NCBI GenBank assembly: GCA_946409885.1
Contig: CAMJYF010000047.1
Location: forward strand, 1-8,861
DNA: 8,861 nt
DNA from: an uncultured Clostridia bacterium
GTDB taxonomy: Bacteria > Bacillota > Clostridia > Oscillospirales > Acutalibacteraceae
Direction: 5' to 3'
Shown: in pieces, positions 1-7,445 of the stretch
Position numbering within the stretch: position 1 is the first letter of the stretch
How the letters are laid out: every line of letters starts with the position of its first letter
Notes under the pieces: generated by a model
What the model was told of the DNA's origin: nothing
The model's database searches: none
What the model saw: only the letters and a program-made list of their open reading frames with translations
Program-made: the position numbers and the translations under genes

Positions 1-43
1 CCGCGGCTCCGTGCTACCAATATTAAAGGTTGATGCCATATGA
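1..43 (+). other. Possible 3' tail of the upstream operon gene
   Basis: The first 43 bases probably carry the end of the preceding gene. One frame (starting at base 2) is open from the window edge and ends in a TGA at 41-43 that overlaps the ATG of subunit C as ATGA, the kind of coupling common in such operons. It would encode RGSVLPILKVDAI at the C-terminus. The other two frames stop at 24-26 and 31-33. In related operons the preceding gene is the stator subunit E. Thirteen residues are too few to recognise it, so the identity is only an expectation from gene order. Confidence 0.2.
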
Positions 44-1005
44 AAGCAACCGAATACACCTACGCGGTGGCCAATATCCGCTGCAACGAATGCCGGCTGC
101 TGACCGCCCAGGAACTGAACGGCGTGATCGCCGCCGGTACCTATGAGGAGGCCGCGCGCCGTCTGAACGACCGGGGCTATGAGATCGCCGGGCGGGATTA
201 CGCCGCCGCGCTGGAAAAGAAGCTGTCCGGCGCGTGGGCGCTGCTGGAAACGCTGCTGCCGGACCGTTCGCAGTTCAACAGCCTGCTGATCGAAAACGAC
301 TTTCAGAATCTGAAAGCGGCCCTCAAGGCGTTTGTCTGCGGCGTCAGCGCGGACCGGCTGGTCTTTGCGCCCTCGGTATACGATCCCGCCGCCATCCGGG
401 AGGCCGTGACGCAGAACGACAACGAAAAACTGCCGGAGCCCCTGCGGCACGCCCACCGCAGCGCCTACCGCATCCTCAACCAGACGCGCTTTGCGCAGCT
501 GGCGGATTCCGTTGTGGACAGGGCCGCCATGGAGTGGTCCATCGCGCTGGCCAAACAGGCGGATCACCCGGTGATGGAGCGGATCGCCCAGATCCGTACC
601 GCCTGTACGGATATCAAGATCCTGTACCGCTGCGTCAAGGCGGGCAAGGCCGCCAGCTTTACGGAGCGGTGCGTGGCCGCCTGCGACGCGTTTGACAAGG
701 CGGCGGTCATCCGGGCCGCCGGGGAGGGGATGGAGAGCCTGTTCGACTTTCTTTCCCACACCGCATACGACGGCGCGGCCCAGGCCCTGCGGGAAAGCCC
801 CTCCGCCTTTGAAAAATGGTGCGACGACCGGCTGACGGACGCGCTGCGTGGCGCAAAAACGGATATCGACGGTATCGCGCCGCTGGCGGCCTACTGGTTC
901 GCCGCGCAGAATGAGATCCGGAACGTGCGGATCATCCTGTCCGCCAAGTGCAGCGGCTTGCCGGAGGAGACCGTCCGGGGAAGAGTGAGGGAGCAGTATG
1001 TATAA
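40..1005 (+). CDS. atpC: V-type ATP synthase/ATPase subunit C
   Basis: This 321-residue protein is subunit C (NtpC, the AC39/d-subunit family), the funnel-shaped adaptor that seats the central stalk (D/F) on the membrane rotor ring of K subunits. The family is almost entirely helical with no catalytic motif. The N-terminal segment TEYTYAVANIRCNECRLL (residues 4-21) matches the usual opening of the family, and the tail ALRGAKTDIDGIAPLAAYWFAAQNEIRNVRIIL (about 267-299) matches the conserved C-terminal helix with its ENE/QNE-type and RNVR elements. The start is the ATG at 40, with AAAGG at 25-29 ten bases upstream. Length is typical of bacterial C subunits (about 320-340). It overlaps the next gene, F, by 8 bases, which supports translational coupling of these stalk partners. 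Identification rests on sequence pattern plus position before F, A, B and D. Confidence 0.93.
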   Translation: MKATEYTYAVANIRCNECRLLTAQELNGVIAAGTYEEAARRLNDRGYEIAGRDYAAALEKKLSGAWALLETLLPDRSQFNSLLIENDFQNLKAALKAFVCGVSADRLVFAPSVYDPAAIREAVTQNDNEKLPEPLRHAHRSAYRILNQTRFAQLADSVVDRAAMEWSIALAKQADHPVMERIAQIRTACTDIKILYRCVKAGKAASFTERCVAACDAFDKAAVIRAAGEGMESLFDFLSHTAYDGAAQALRESPSAFEKWCDDRLTDALRGAKTDIDGIAPLAAYWFAAQNEIRNVRIILSAKCSGLPEETVRGRVREQYV

Positions 1006-1309
1006 AATCGGCGTCATGGGCGATAAGGACAGCGTCTACGGTTTTTCCTCCGTAGGCCTTACGGTCATGCCCGTGGACGAGCCCTCCGAAGGGATCCGGC
1101 TGCTGAAAAGCGTAGCCGACGACTTTGCCGTGATCTTCATCACGGAGAAGCTGGCGTCCGGCATGGACGCGGAAATACAGAAATACCGGGAGCGGACCGT
1201 TCCCGCCATTATACCCATCCCGGGCGTTGCGGGCAACACCGGCGTTGGTATGAAAAACGTCAGCAGATCCGTGGAACAGGCTGTCGGTTCCGATATCCTG
1301 GCGGACTGA
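998..1309 (+). CDS. atpF: V-type ATP synthase/ATPase subunit F
   Basis: This 103-residue protein is subunit F (NtpG in Enterococcus hirae), a small alpha/beta protein that binds subunit D to form the rotating central shaft. The N-terminus [21 protein letters not shown] shows the family signature in which GD follows the first strand and a VxGF element follows. The later stretch [13 protein letters not shown] (about residues 41-53) is the next strand with the conserved IT-E, and AIIPIPG (about 69-75) is the P-IPG loop. The start ATG at 998 sits six bases after GAGGG (987-991) and lies inside the end of subunit C. Length is normal for the family (about 100-110). The gene ends 16 bases before the TTG of subunit A. 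The symbol follows the V-type naming; it is not the F-type b subunit of the same name. Confidence 0.93.
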   Translation: MYKIGVMGDKDSVYGFSSVGLTVMPVDEPSEGIRLLKSVADDFAVIFITEKLASGMDAEIQKYRERTVPAIIPIPGVAGNTGVGMKNVSRSVEQAVGSDILAD

Positions 1310-1310
1310 G

Positions 1311-1317
1311 AAAGGGA
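1311..1317 (+). promoter_or_regulatory. Ribosome binding site fixing the TTG start of atpA
   Basis: AAAGGGA lies eight bases before the TTG at 1326. The nearer ATG at 1318 reads ATG ATC GTT TGA and is closed at once, and no in-frame ATG gives the conserved N-terminus, so this site supports TTG as the true start. Confidence 0.75.
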
Positions 1318-1325
1318 ATGATCGT

Positions 1326-3092
1326 TTGAGTACAGGCAGAATCGTAAAGGTCGCGGGCCCGCTGGTCATTGCGGAGGGCATGCGCGACGTGAATATGTTT
1401 GACGTGGTCAAGGTTTCCGCCCACCGTCTGACGGGGGAGGTCATCGAGATGCACGGGGACCGGGCCTCCATACAGGTGTATGAGGAGACGGCGGGCCTCG
1501 GCGCCGGGGAACCGGTGGAATCCACGGGCTATCCTTTGAGCGTGGAGCTGGGCCCCGGCCTCATCAAGGGCATTTTTGACGGCATTCAGCGCCCGCTGGA
1601 GGCGATCCGCAAGGTGGCTGGCAACAACCTGACCAGAGGCATCGAGGTTCCCTCGCTGGACCGCAGCGCCAGATGGCATTTCATCCCCACGGCCAAAGCC
1701 GGGGAAGAGGTCGCCGCTGGCGATATCGTCGGTTACGTGCAGGAGACGGAGATCGTAAAGCATCAGATCATGGTGCCATACGGCGTCAACGGTACGCTGT
1801 CCTTCGTCAACGAGGGCGACTACACCGTGGAAGAAACCGTCGCCTCTGTTAAAACGGCGAGCGGGGAAGTGCCGGTCACGCTGATGCAGAAGTGGCCGGT
1901 GCGCCGCGGCAGACCCTATAAAACCAAATTATCCCCCGACGTGCCGCTGATCACCGGTCAGCGCACCATCGATACGCTGTTCCCCATCGCCAAGGGCGGC
2001 GTGGCGGCCATCCCCGGCCCCTTCGGCAGCGGCAAGACCGTCACCCAGCACCAGCTGGCCAAGTGGTCGGAGGCGGATATCGTCGTGTATATCGGCTGCG
2101 GCGAGCGCGGCAACGAGATGACCGACGTGCTGAACGAGTTCCCGGAGATCGTGGACCCCAAAACGGGCAAATCCCTGATGGAGCGCACGGTGCTCATCGC
2201 CAATACCTCCGATATGCCCGTGGCGGCTCGTGAGGCCTCTATCTATACGGGCATCACCATTGCCGAATACTTCCGCGATATGGGCTATTCCGTGGCTCTG
2301 ATGGCGGATTCCACCTCCCGCTGGGCGGAGGCCCTGCGTGAGATGAGCGGCCGTCTGGAAGAGATGCCCGGTGAGGAAGGCTATCCCGCCTACCTCGGCT
2401 CGCGCCTTGCCCAGTTCTACGAGCGGGCGGGCCGGGTCAAGTGCCTTTGCTCCGGGGAGCGGGAAGCCAGCCTTTCCGTCATCGGCGCCGTGTCGCCTCC
2501 CGGCGGCGATATCTCCGAGCCGGTCTCGCAGGCCACGCTGCGCATCGTCAAGGTGTTCTGGGGGCTGGATTCCCAGCTGGCCTACAAGCGCCATTTTCCC
2601 GCCATCAACTGGCTGACCTCCTATTCGCTGTACGCGGAAAACCTGGGCAAATGGTTCAACGCCAACGCCGGGGAGGACTGGACGGAGCTGCGGGGCCGCA
2701 TCATGGCCATGCTGTCCGAGGAGGCCTCGCTGGAGGAGATCGTCAGACTGGTGGGCATGGACGCCCTTTCCGCCGGCGACCGCCTGAAAATGGAGGCGGC
2801 CCGTTCCATCCGCGAGGACTACCTGCAGCAGGATTCCTTTGACGAGGTGGATACCTACTCCTCCCTGAAAAAACAGCACATGATGCTGCGGCTGGTGCTG
2901 GCCTATTACGACCGGGCGCTGGACGCGCTGCGTCTCGGCGCGGATATCAACAAGCTGGCGGCCATTCCCATCCGCGAGGATATCGGCCGGTTCAAATTCA
3001 TCCACGAAAAAGAGACGGCTGCCGAATACGACCGCATCCTGACGGCGCTGGAAGAGCAGATCGAGCAGGTGCTGGCCGAAAAGGAGGACTGA
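1326..3092 (+). CDS. atpA: V-type ATP synthase/ATPase catalytic subunit A
   Basis: This 588-residue protein is the catalytic subunit A, three copies of which alternate with B in the A3B3 head and hydrolyse or make ATP. The N-terminal beta-barrel starts [18 protein letters not shown]. The insertion found only in A-type catalytic subunits lies at about residues 110-195. The nucleotide core follows: Walker A GPFGSGKT at 231-238, GCGERGNE at 257-264 with the presumed catalytic Glu260, and the Walker B-type [16 protein letters not shown] from about 324. The helical C-terminal domain runs to the end. The P-loop has Ser where eukaryotic V-ATPases carry the redox-sensitive Cys (GAFGCGKT), so that regulation is not expected. 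The start is an unusual TTG supported by AAAGGGA eight bases upstream. Length is normal (about 580-600). Subunit B starts three bases after the stop. Confidence 0.98.
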   Translation: MSTGRIVKVAGPLVIAEGMRDVNMFDVVKVSAHRLTGEVIEMHGDRASIQVYEETAGLGAGEPVESTGYPLSVELGPGLIKGIFDGIQRPLEAIRKVAGNNLTRGIEVPSLDRSARWHFIPTAKAGEEVAAGDIVGYVQETEIVKHQIMVPYGVNGTLSFVNEGDYTVEETVASVKTASGEVPVTLMQKWPVRRGRPYKTKLSPDVPLITGQRTIDTLFPIAKGGVAAIPGPFGSGKTVTQHQLAKWSEADIVVYIGCGERGNEMTDVLNEFPEIVDPKTGKSLMERTVLIANTSDMPVAAREASIYTGITIAEYFRDMGYSVALMADSTSRWAEALREMSGRLEEMPGEEGYPAYLGSRLAQFYERAGRVKCLCSGEREASLSVIGAVSPPGGDISEPVSQATLRIVKVFWGLDSQLAYKRHFPAINWLTSYSLYAENLGKWFNANAGEDWTELRGRIMAMLSEEASLEEIVRLVGMDALSAGDRLKMEAARSIREDYLQQDSFDEVDTYSSLKKQHMMLRLVLAYYDRALDALRLGADINKLAAIPIREDIGRFKFIHEKETAAEYDRILTALEEQIEQVLAEKED

Positions 3093-3095
3093 GTC

Positions 3096-4469
3096 ATGCC
3101 CAAAGAATACAGAACCCTACAGGAAGTCGCCGGGCCCCTGCTGCTGGTGCGGGACGTGGAAGGCGTGAAATATGAGGAGCTGGGCGAGATCGAACTGGCC
3201 AACGGCGAGACCCGCCGCTGCCGCACGCTGGAGATCGACGGCACCAACGCCCTGGTGCAGCTGTTCGATAACGCCCAGGGCATCAACCTGGCCACCTCCA
3301 AGGTCCGCTTTTTGGGGCGGCAGATGGAGCTGGCCGTCTCCCGGGATATGCTGGGCCGCGTGTTCGACGGCCTCGGCCGCCCCATCGACGGCGGTCCCGA
3401 GATCATCCCGGATAAGCGTATGGACGTGAACGGTTCCCCCATGAACCCCGCCGCCCGTGCCTATCCGCAGGAGTTCATCCAGACGGGCGTTTCCGCCATC
3501 GACGGCCTGAACACGCTGGTGCGCGGGCAGAAGCTGCCCATTTTCTCCGCTTCCGGTCTGCCCCACGCGCAGCTGGCGGCGCAGATCGCCCGGCAGGCCA
3601 AGGTGCGCGGCACCGAAGAGGACTTCGCCGTGGTGTTCGCCGCCATGGGTATCACCTTTGAGGAATCCAACTTCTTTGTGGAGTCCTTCCGTGAGACCGG
3701 CGCCATCGACCGCACGGTCATGTTCACCAACCTTGCCAACGACCCCGCCATCGAGCGTATCGCCACACCGAAAATGGCCCTGACCGCCGCGGAGTACCTG
3801 GCCTTTGATTTGGGGATGCACGTGCTGGTCATCCTGACGGACATCACCAACTACGCGGATGCCCTTCGTGAGATCTCCGCTGCCCGCAAAGAGGTGCCCG
3901 GCCGCCGCGGCTATCCCGGCTATATGTACACAGACCTGGCCGGTATGTATGAGCGCGCGGGCCGCCAGAAGGGCAAGCCCGGCAGCATCACCATGATTCC
4001 TATCCTCTCCATGCCGGAGGACGACAAGACCCATCCTATCCCCGACCTTACGGGCTATATCACCGAGGGGCAGATCATTCTGTCCCGGGAGCTGTACCGC
4101 AAGGGCTGCAACCCGCCCATCGACGTGCTGCCGTCGCTTTCCCGTCTGAAAAACAAGGGCATCGGCGAGGGGCGCACCCGCAAGGACCACGCCAACACCA
4201 TGAACCAGCTGTTCGCCGCCTACGCCAGAGGCAAGGACGCCAAGGAGCTGATGGTGATCCTGGGCGAAGCCGCCCTGACGGATACGGATAAGCTCTACGC
4301 GAAATTCGCCGACGAGTTTGAAAAGCAATATATCTCCCAGGGCAACTTCTCCGACAGAAGCATCGAGGAGACGCTGGACCTGGGCTGGAAGCTGCTGAAG
4401 ATCTTCCCCCGCAGCGAACTCAAGCGGATTCACAACGATCTGCTGGATGAGTATTACGATCAATTTTAA
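3096..4469 (+). CDS. atpB: V-type ATP synthase/ATPase regulatory subunit B
   Basis: This 457-residue protein is the non-catalytic subunit B, which contributes to the nucleotide pockets at the A/B interfaces of the head. It has no Walker A. The equivalent loop reads [14 protein letters not shown] (residues 151-164), where most relatives have SASGLPHNEL; the change is in an already non-catalytic loop. Other family blocks are [17 protein letters not shown] (about 87-103), [20 protein letters not shown] (251-270) and [19 protein letters not shown] (272-290), which carries the conserved arginine reaching the interface. The ATG at 3096 has a strong AAGGAGG (3081-3087) inside the end of atpA, so A and B are tightly coupled, fitting their equal copy number. 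After the stop comes the only large gap of the operon (4470-4664). Confidence 0.98.
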   Translation: MPKEYRTLQEVAGPLLLVRDVEGVKYEELGEIELANGETRRCRTLEIDGTNALVQLFDNAQGINLATSKVRFLGRQMELAVSRDMLGRVFDGLGRPIDGGPEIIPDKRMDVNGSPMNPAARAYPQEFIQTGVSAIDGLNTLVRGQKLPIFSASGLPHAQLAAQIARQAKVRGTEEDFAVVFAAMGITFEESNFFVESFRETGAIDRTVMFTNLANDPAIERIATPKMALTAAEYLAFDLGMHVLVILTDITNYADALREISAARKEVPGRRGYPGYMYTDLAGMYERAGRQKGKPGSITMIPILSMPEDDKTHPIPDLTGYITEGQIILSRELYRKGCNPPIDVLPSLSRLKNKGIGEGRTRKDHANTMNQLFAAYARGKDAKELMVILGEAALTDTDKLYAKFADEFEKQYISQGNFSDRSIEETLDLGWKLLKIFPRSELKRIHNDLLDEYYDQF

Positions 4470-4477
4470 GCTGTAGC

Positions 4478-4498
4478 ACGGCGCCCCAGCGCCGTTTT
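4478..4498 (+). terminator. Short GC hairpin with T4, possible partial terminator or attenuator
   Basis: CGGCGC at 4479-4484 pairs with GCGCCG at 4489-4494 around the loop CCCA, with an extra A-T pair outside, and is followed by TTTT (4495-4498). It lies just after the atpB stop. The stem is strong but the T-run is short, so partial termination is more likely than a full stop, and atpD downstream must still be expressed. This is a reading of the sequence only. Confidence 0.45.
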
Positions 4499-4499
4499 C

Positions 4500-4629
4500 A
4501 GTCGTCAGTAGTCAGTCGTCAGAAATAATCATTTGCCCGGCAGGGGAATGCAGACAGCCAAAGTGTATTCTGATGATGAAGCGCAGATAATACTTGTGCT
4601 TTCTTTCTGATGACTGACTACTGACCACT
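4500..4629. repeat. 130-base inverted-repeat element with heptamer-built arms (MITE-like)
   Basis: The left arm (4500-4524) and the reverse complement of the right arm (4605-4629) agree at 23 of 25 bases. Each arm is itself a run of heptamers of the form AGTNRTC: the left reads AGTCGTC, AGTAGTC, AGTCGTC and then AG; the right, on the other strand, reads AGTGGTC, AGTAGTC, AGTCATC and then AG. The roughly 80-base core (4525-4604) is less GC-rich than the flanking genes and contains an imperfect hairpin (about 4556-4600), but no open reading frame of note. Non-coding length, terminal inverted repeats and an intergenic position suit a miniature inverted-repeat element. I see no clear target-site duplication (ttttc on the left, attat on the right). 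Transcribed as part of the operon, it would form a long hairpin between the B and D messages. Whether it is repeated in the genome cannot be seen here. Confidence 0.7.
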
Positions 4630-4664
4630 ATTATAACCAATATCAAAACGCAGGAGTCTGAATC

Positions 4665-5318
4665 ATGGCCGTTATGCACGTCAACCCCACCCGGATGGAG
4701 CTGACCAACTTAAAGCGAAAACTGAATACCGCCCGACGGGGGCATAAGCTGCTGAAGGATAAGCGCGACGAGCTGATGCGCCGGTTTATGGAGATGGTGC
4801 GGGAAAACAAAGAGCTGCGCCGCAGGGTGGAGGCCAGGGTGGCGGACGCCAACGCCCACATGGCGGTGGCTCGTTCCGTGATGAGCGATACCGCCATTGA
4901 GGCGGCGCTGATGATGCCCATGCAGGAGATGAGCGTGGAGGTGGCGGAAAAGAACGTGATGAGCGTGCTGATCCCCCAGTACCGCACCGAATTCCGCACG
5001 GAGGACAACGCCGATATCTTCCCCTACAGCTTCGCCAGCACCTCCACGGATCTGGACGGGGCGGTGGAGGCCCTTTCCGATATCCTGCCGGACCTGATGA
5101 AGCTGGCCGAAATCGAAAAATCCTGCCAGCTGATGGCGGCCGAGATCGAAAAGACCCGCCGCCGGGTCAACGCGCTGGAGCACGTGATGATCCCCCAGTA
5201 TGAGGAGACCATCAAATTCATCTCCATGAAGCTGGAGGAAAACGAGCGCGGCGCCACCACACGCATCATGAAGGTCAAAGACATGATGCTCAAGCAGGCG
5301 CATCCGCAAGCCTATTGA
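4665..5318 (+). CDS. atpD: V-type ATP synthase/ATPase subunit D
   Basis: This 217-residue protein is subunit D (NtpD), the long coiled-coil axle of the central stalk that turns inside the A3B3 head and carries F. The signature NPTRMELTNLKRKLNTARRG, continuing into HKLLKDKRDELMRRF, covers residues 7-41. The C-terminal helix RRVNALEHVMIPQYEETI with the following KLEENERG and KVKDM elements is also typical. The middle (about 100-125) forms the short beta-rich tip between the two helices. The ATG at 4665 has AGGAG (4652-4656) eight bases upstream. Unlike its neighbours it lies 195 bases after the previous gene, behind a hairpin and an inverted-repeat element, so its level could differ from that of B; the enzyme needs one D per three A and three B. 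The next ATG downstream is 14 bases after its stop. Confidence 0.96.
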   Translation: MAVMHVNPTRMELTNLKRKLNTARRGHKLLKDKRDELMRRFMEMVRENKELRRRVEARVADANAHMAVARSVMSDTAIEAALMMPMQEMSVEVAEKNVMSVLIPQYRTEFRTEDNADIFPYSFASTSTDLDGAVEALSDILPDLMKLAEIEKSCQLMAAEIEKTRRRVNALEHVMIPQYEETIKFISMKLEENERGATTRIMKVKDMMLKQAHPQAY

Positions 5319-5323
5319 AAGCC

Positions 5324-5328
5324 GGTGA
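5324..5328 (+). promoter_or_regulatory. Weak ribosome binding site favouring the ATG at 5333
   Basis: GGTGA lies four bases before the ATG at 5333. The alternative TTG at 5315 overlaps the atpD stop and has no purine-rich site before it. The ATG also places the catalytic RH motif at residues 7-8, as usual in the family. The short spacing suggests modest initiation helped by coupling to atpD. Confidence 0.45.
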
Positions 5329-5332
5329 AACC

Positions 5333-5938
5333 ATGCATCTGTTTTTAGTGCGTCACGCCCAGTCCTGCCAGAACGCGGACTTGAAGGGCGACTGGCATCC
5401 CGACGACGCGCCGCTGACGGAAGAGGGCCTGCGGCAGGCGGAGCGGCTGGCCCTGCGCGCCGATCTGCAGCGGGTGGATACGATCTACGCCAGCACACTG
5501 CTGCGGGCGGCGCAGACGGCCTTTCCGCTGGCCAAACGGCTGGGCAGGTCTATCACGCTGCTGGACGACGCCATCGAGCGGGATACCGCCATCTTCGGCA
5601 CGGACAGGGAAGCGATGCTCTCCCGCATCCCCTGCGCCGTCTATCGTGAATGGACGCCCCGGACGGTCTGCGCGGAGGAAACGCCCGCCATGCTGCGGGA
5701 ACGCGCCGTCCGCCTGATGGATTATATCACGGAAAACGCCGGACCGGAGGAGAACGTCCTGCTGGTCACCCACTGCGCCTTTTTCGGCTATCCGCTGCGT
5801 TACCTCCTGCGGTTGCCGGAGGACGAGCCCTTTGCCTGGAAGGTGGACAACTGCTCCGTGACGCATATCGAGCTGCGGGCCGGGGAGATCCCCCTGCTGC
5901 ACTGCGCCAACGACCGCGGGCATCTGTTTTGCCGTTGA
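5333..5938 (+). CDS. Histidine phosphatase family protein (phosphoglycerate mutase-like fold)
   Basis: This 201-residue protein belongs to the histidine phosphatase superfamily, whose members remove or move phosphate through a phosphohistidine intermediate. MHLFLVRHAQS places the nucleophile His8 after Arg7; the motif is RHA rather than the commoner RHG. Arg58 in YASTLLRAAQT, a likely acid Glu82 in DDAIERD, and the second His147 in LLVTHCAFF complete the expected active site. LTEEGLRQAERLA is the family's usual helix after the first strand. There is no signal peptide or membrane segment, so it should be cytoplasmic. Substrate cannot be told from sequence; true phosphoglycerate mutases are longer (about 230-250 residues), so a small-molecule or cofactor phosphatase is more likely. 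It follows atpD by 14 bases and is the last gene before the operon terminator, so it is very probably co-transcribed with the ATPase. A start at TTG 5315 would add six residues but lacks a binding site. Confidence 0.88.
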   Translation: MHLFLVRHAQSCQNADLKGDWHPDDAPLTEEGLRQAERLALRADLQRVDTIYASTLLRAAQTAFPLAKRLGRSITLLDDAIERDTAIFGTDREAMLSRIPCAVYREWTPRTVCAEETPAMLRERAVRLMDYITENAGPEENVLLVTHCAFFGYPLRYLLRLPEDEPFAWKVDNCSVTHIELRAGEIPLLHCANDRGHLFCR

Positions 5939-5961
5939 TCACGGACGTCTTGTCTGCCACC

Positions 5962-5988
5962 AAAAAAAGGAGCCATCATGATGACTCC
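5962..5988 (-). terminator. Intrinsic terminator of the minus-strand conjugation transcript
   Basis: On the - strand GGAGTCAT, loop CATG and ATGGCTCC (5988 down to 5969) form an eight-pair stem with one G-T pair, followed directly by T7 (complement of the A7 at 5962-5968). It lies about 50 bases past the stop of the TPR-like gene, where its transcript should end. Read on the + strand, the same bases mimic a ribosome binding site and ATG. Confidence 0.75.
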
Positions 5989-6000
5989 CGAAACATTGCT

Positions 6001-6029
6001 GCGATCGGAAATCCGGTCGCTGTTTTTTT
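6001..6029 (+). terminator. Intrinsic terminator of the V-ATPase operon
   Basis: GCGATCGG (6001-6008), loop AAAT and CCGGTCGC (6013-6020) form an eight-pair stem with one G-T pair, followed by TG and T7 (6023-6029). It lies 62 bases after the stop of the phosphatase gene, the last + strand gene, and directly before the converging gene on the other strand. Confidence 0.85.
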
Positions 6030-6038
6030 GTATGGACG

Positions 6039-7418
6039 TTATACTGATTTGTTGCCGCCATTAGCGAGAATATGACTGCACAGCCTTTTTTGGCTCCACA
6101 ACAAAGAGGAAAAGACAGGCTTCACGACAATTCTCAAGCATGATTGCAGGTCGTCTGTAATAAGACTCCTGTCGAGATCATATATGGCGCGAAAAGCCTC
6201 AAAAAACGCTTCCATCAGCTCTGTTTCTTTTTCCTTATGATTCCGCAACCACAGTATGCGGGGCTCCAATGCCTTGATCACCTCTATTTTGTAGCCGATA
6301 AACTCCTGCCTGTCATCATTTTGCTGATAACGGGCAGAGGCCAGCAACGACATGACCTCAGCCCAATGCACCCATAATGAGATCTCACTGCTTGCTGATG
6401 GCGGATTATCCGCCCCTTCGGCGGTTCTTCTATCCAGATAACGGGTGACCTTACGGCAGCCTCTCTGCATTCTTTCGCATAAATCGGTATAAATACGGTC
6501 CGGGTCCCGTGGATTGAGATATTGCAGAAGCCATTTGCTTGTGAGGAGAAAATTTTCAAAATAGAGGAATGGATCATGCCTCGCAAGCAAGAAATACAGG
6601 CGGTTTTCTTCTTCATTAAACCGTTTTGCCTTTTCATCTCCGTCTTCGTGATCAGAGTTTAAGTAGAAGTGTCTCGCTTTGTCGCAAGCAAGTGCGTAAT
6701 ACTCCTGTGCGGTTGTGCTGTCCGGCAGCAATTCCGCATACTTCCGATAAAAATCATACAGTCGGAGAACCGCCGTTTCCATTTCTTCCTTCACTTCTGT
6801 CATCCTGGAAGGTTCCTGCTCTGTTTTCCCCTTCAGAAAAATGAACAGCTTCTCATAGCTCCAGGCTATGTGAAACACTTTGGTCTTTTGCGAACCTGTT
6901 TCCGGCCAGTCTTCTGCGGCGTCGATAGCTGCGTGATACAATTCCTTTGCCTTATCAAAGTTGTTTTCCGCAACGCGTTTGGCGTGTTCACAGATGGCGA
7001 TCACATAATTCTTTCTGTTGAAATCGGAATCGTCGCTTTCAACCGCTTCCCTGAAATAAGCGACGGCTTTTTCCGCCGCCTGCAATTCATTTGTTTTGCC
7101 TGTATCGTCCTGTATTTGCGGATATGTCTCTCTCAATATAACATAGGCAAAAGCCAAATTCAGAGCGCTTTCTTTTGCGCCTTTGCGGTAAAGCTCTTCA
7201 TAAAGCGGAAACGCTTGCTGCTCGTATCGCAGCGCTTTTTCGTATTTTTTCCCCTCAAAGCAGATACAGGCCAGGTGATGGTATTTGTCAGCCAGGCTCT
7301 TCTTTGTGGCTATGCTGTCAGGATCGTCAACCTTTTTGATAAAACGGATCGACCGAAGAAGCTTCTCCGCTTCACTCTCCGAGCCGTCGCTCACTCTTTT
7401 CCCGCTGCTGTCAATCAT
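6039..7418 (-). CDS. TPR-like helical repeat protein of unknown function, linked to a coupling protein
   Basis: I do not recognise this 459-residue protein as a named family. It is rich in charged and aromatic residues and appears all-helical, with no signal peptide or membrane segment. TPR-like pairs are visible at about residues 45-77 (KYHHLACICFEGKKYEKALR and following), 85-127 (ending EKAVAYFREAV) and 138-169 (ICEHAKRVAENNFDKAKELY and following). From about 180 to 450 further long helices continue without clear repeat spacing. Such scaffolds usually bind other proteins. The ATG at 7418 has AGGAG (complement of 7429-7433) about ten bases upstream. It lies 27 bases after the coupling-protein stop, on the same strand, and is the last gene before a terminator, so it is probably made from the conjugation transcript. 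It could be an adaptor for transfer, a cargo or regulatory protein, or an unrelated passenger at the end of the element. Confidence 0.8.
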   Translation of the reverse strand: MIDSSGKRVSDGSESEAEKLLRSIRFIKKVDDPDSIATKKSLADKYHHLACICFEGKKYEKALRYEQQAFPLYEELYRKGAKESALNLAFAYVILRETYPQIQDDTGKTNELQAAEKAVAYFREAVESDDSDFNRKNYVIAICEHAKRVAENNFDKAKELYHAAIDAAEDWPETGSQKTKVFHIAWSYEKLFIFLKGKTEQEPSRMTEVKEEMETAVLRLYDFYRKYAELLPDSTTAQEYYALACDKARHFYLNSDHEDGDEKAKRFNEEENRLYFLLARHDPFLYFENFLLTSKWLLQYLNPRDPDRIYTDLCERMQRGCRKVTRYLDRRTAEGADNPPSASSEISLWVHWAEVMSLLASARYQQNDDRQEFIGYKIEVIKALEPRILWLRNHKEKETELMEAFFEAFRAIYDLDRSLITDDLQSCLRIVVKPVFSSLLWSQKRLCSHILANGGNKSV

Positions 7419-7428
7419 TATCGGTAAT

Positions 7429-7433
7429 CTCCT
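7429..7433 (-). promoter_or_regulatory. Ribosome binding site of the TPR-like gene
   Basis: AGGAG on the - strand lies about ten bases before the ATG at 7418, in the 27-base gap after the coupling-protein stop. It gives the TPR-like gene its own initiation site and supports this start. I see no promoter in the gap. Confidence 0.65.
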
Positions 7434-7445
7434 ATGCGGTGGAAA

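Noticed and set aside
234..695. Plus-strand frame inside atpC
   Set aside because: Its arginine-, glycine- and proline-rich translation is a frame shadow of subunit C, with no ribosome binding site or family likeness.
1929..4463. Long minus-strand frames opposite atpA (1929-3005) and atpB (3117-4463)
   Set aside because: They lie entirely within strongly conserved ATPase genes and have low-complexity G/H/Q/V/L-rich translations, which is usual for antisense frames in GC-rich genes.
4499..4524. Heptamer repeats read as a CRISPR array
   Set aside because: The units are seven bases in direct tandem without spacers, and the second set is inverted. There are no cas genes.
5315..5317. TTG as the start of the histidine phosphatase
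   Set aside because: It has no ribosome binding site, and the ATG at 5333 gives the standard family N-terminus with His at position 8.
5978..6064. A 28-codon + strand frame (MMTPETLLRSEI...) after a perfect-looking AAAGGAG and ATG
   Set aside because: The AAAGGAG and ATG are parts of the minus-strand terminator hairpin (5969-5988) with its A7, and the frame then runs through the plus-strand terminator T7. A decayed start of a former downstream gene remains possible but cannot be supported.
5650..6075. Plus-strand frame overlapping the phosphatase end and the terminators
   Set aside because: It is out of frame with a clear histidine phosphatase and would read through both terminator hairpins.
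6669..7427. 252-codon plus-strand frame opposite the TPR-like gene
   Set aside because: The minus-strand frame is longer, has a ribosome binding site and helical repeats, and is co-directional with the coupling protein. The plus-strand product is Cys/Phe/Val-rich without recognisable features.
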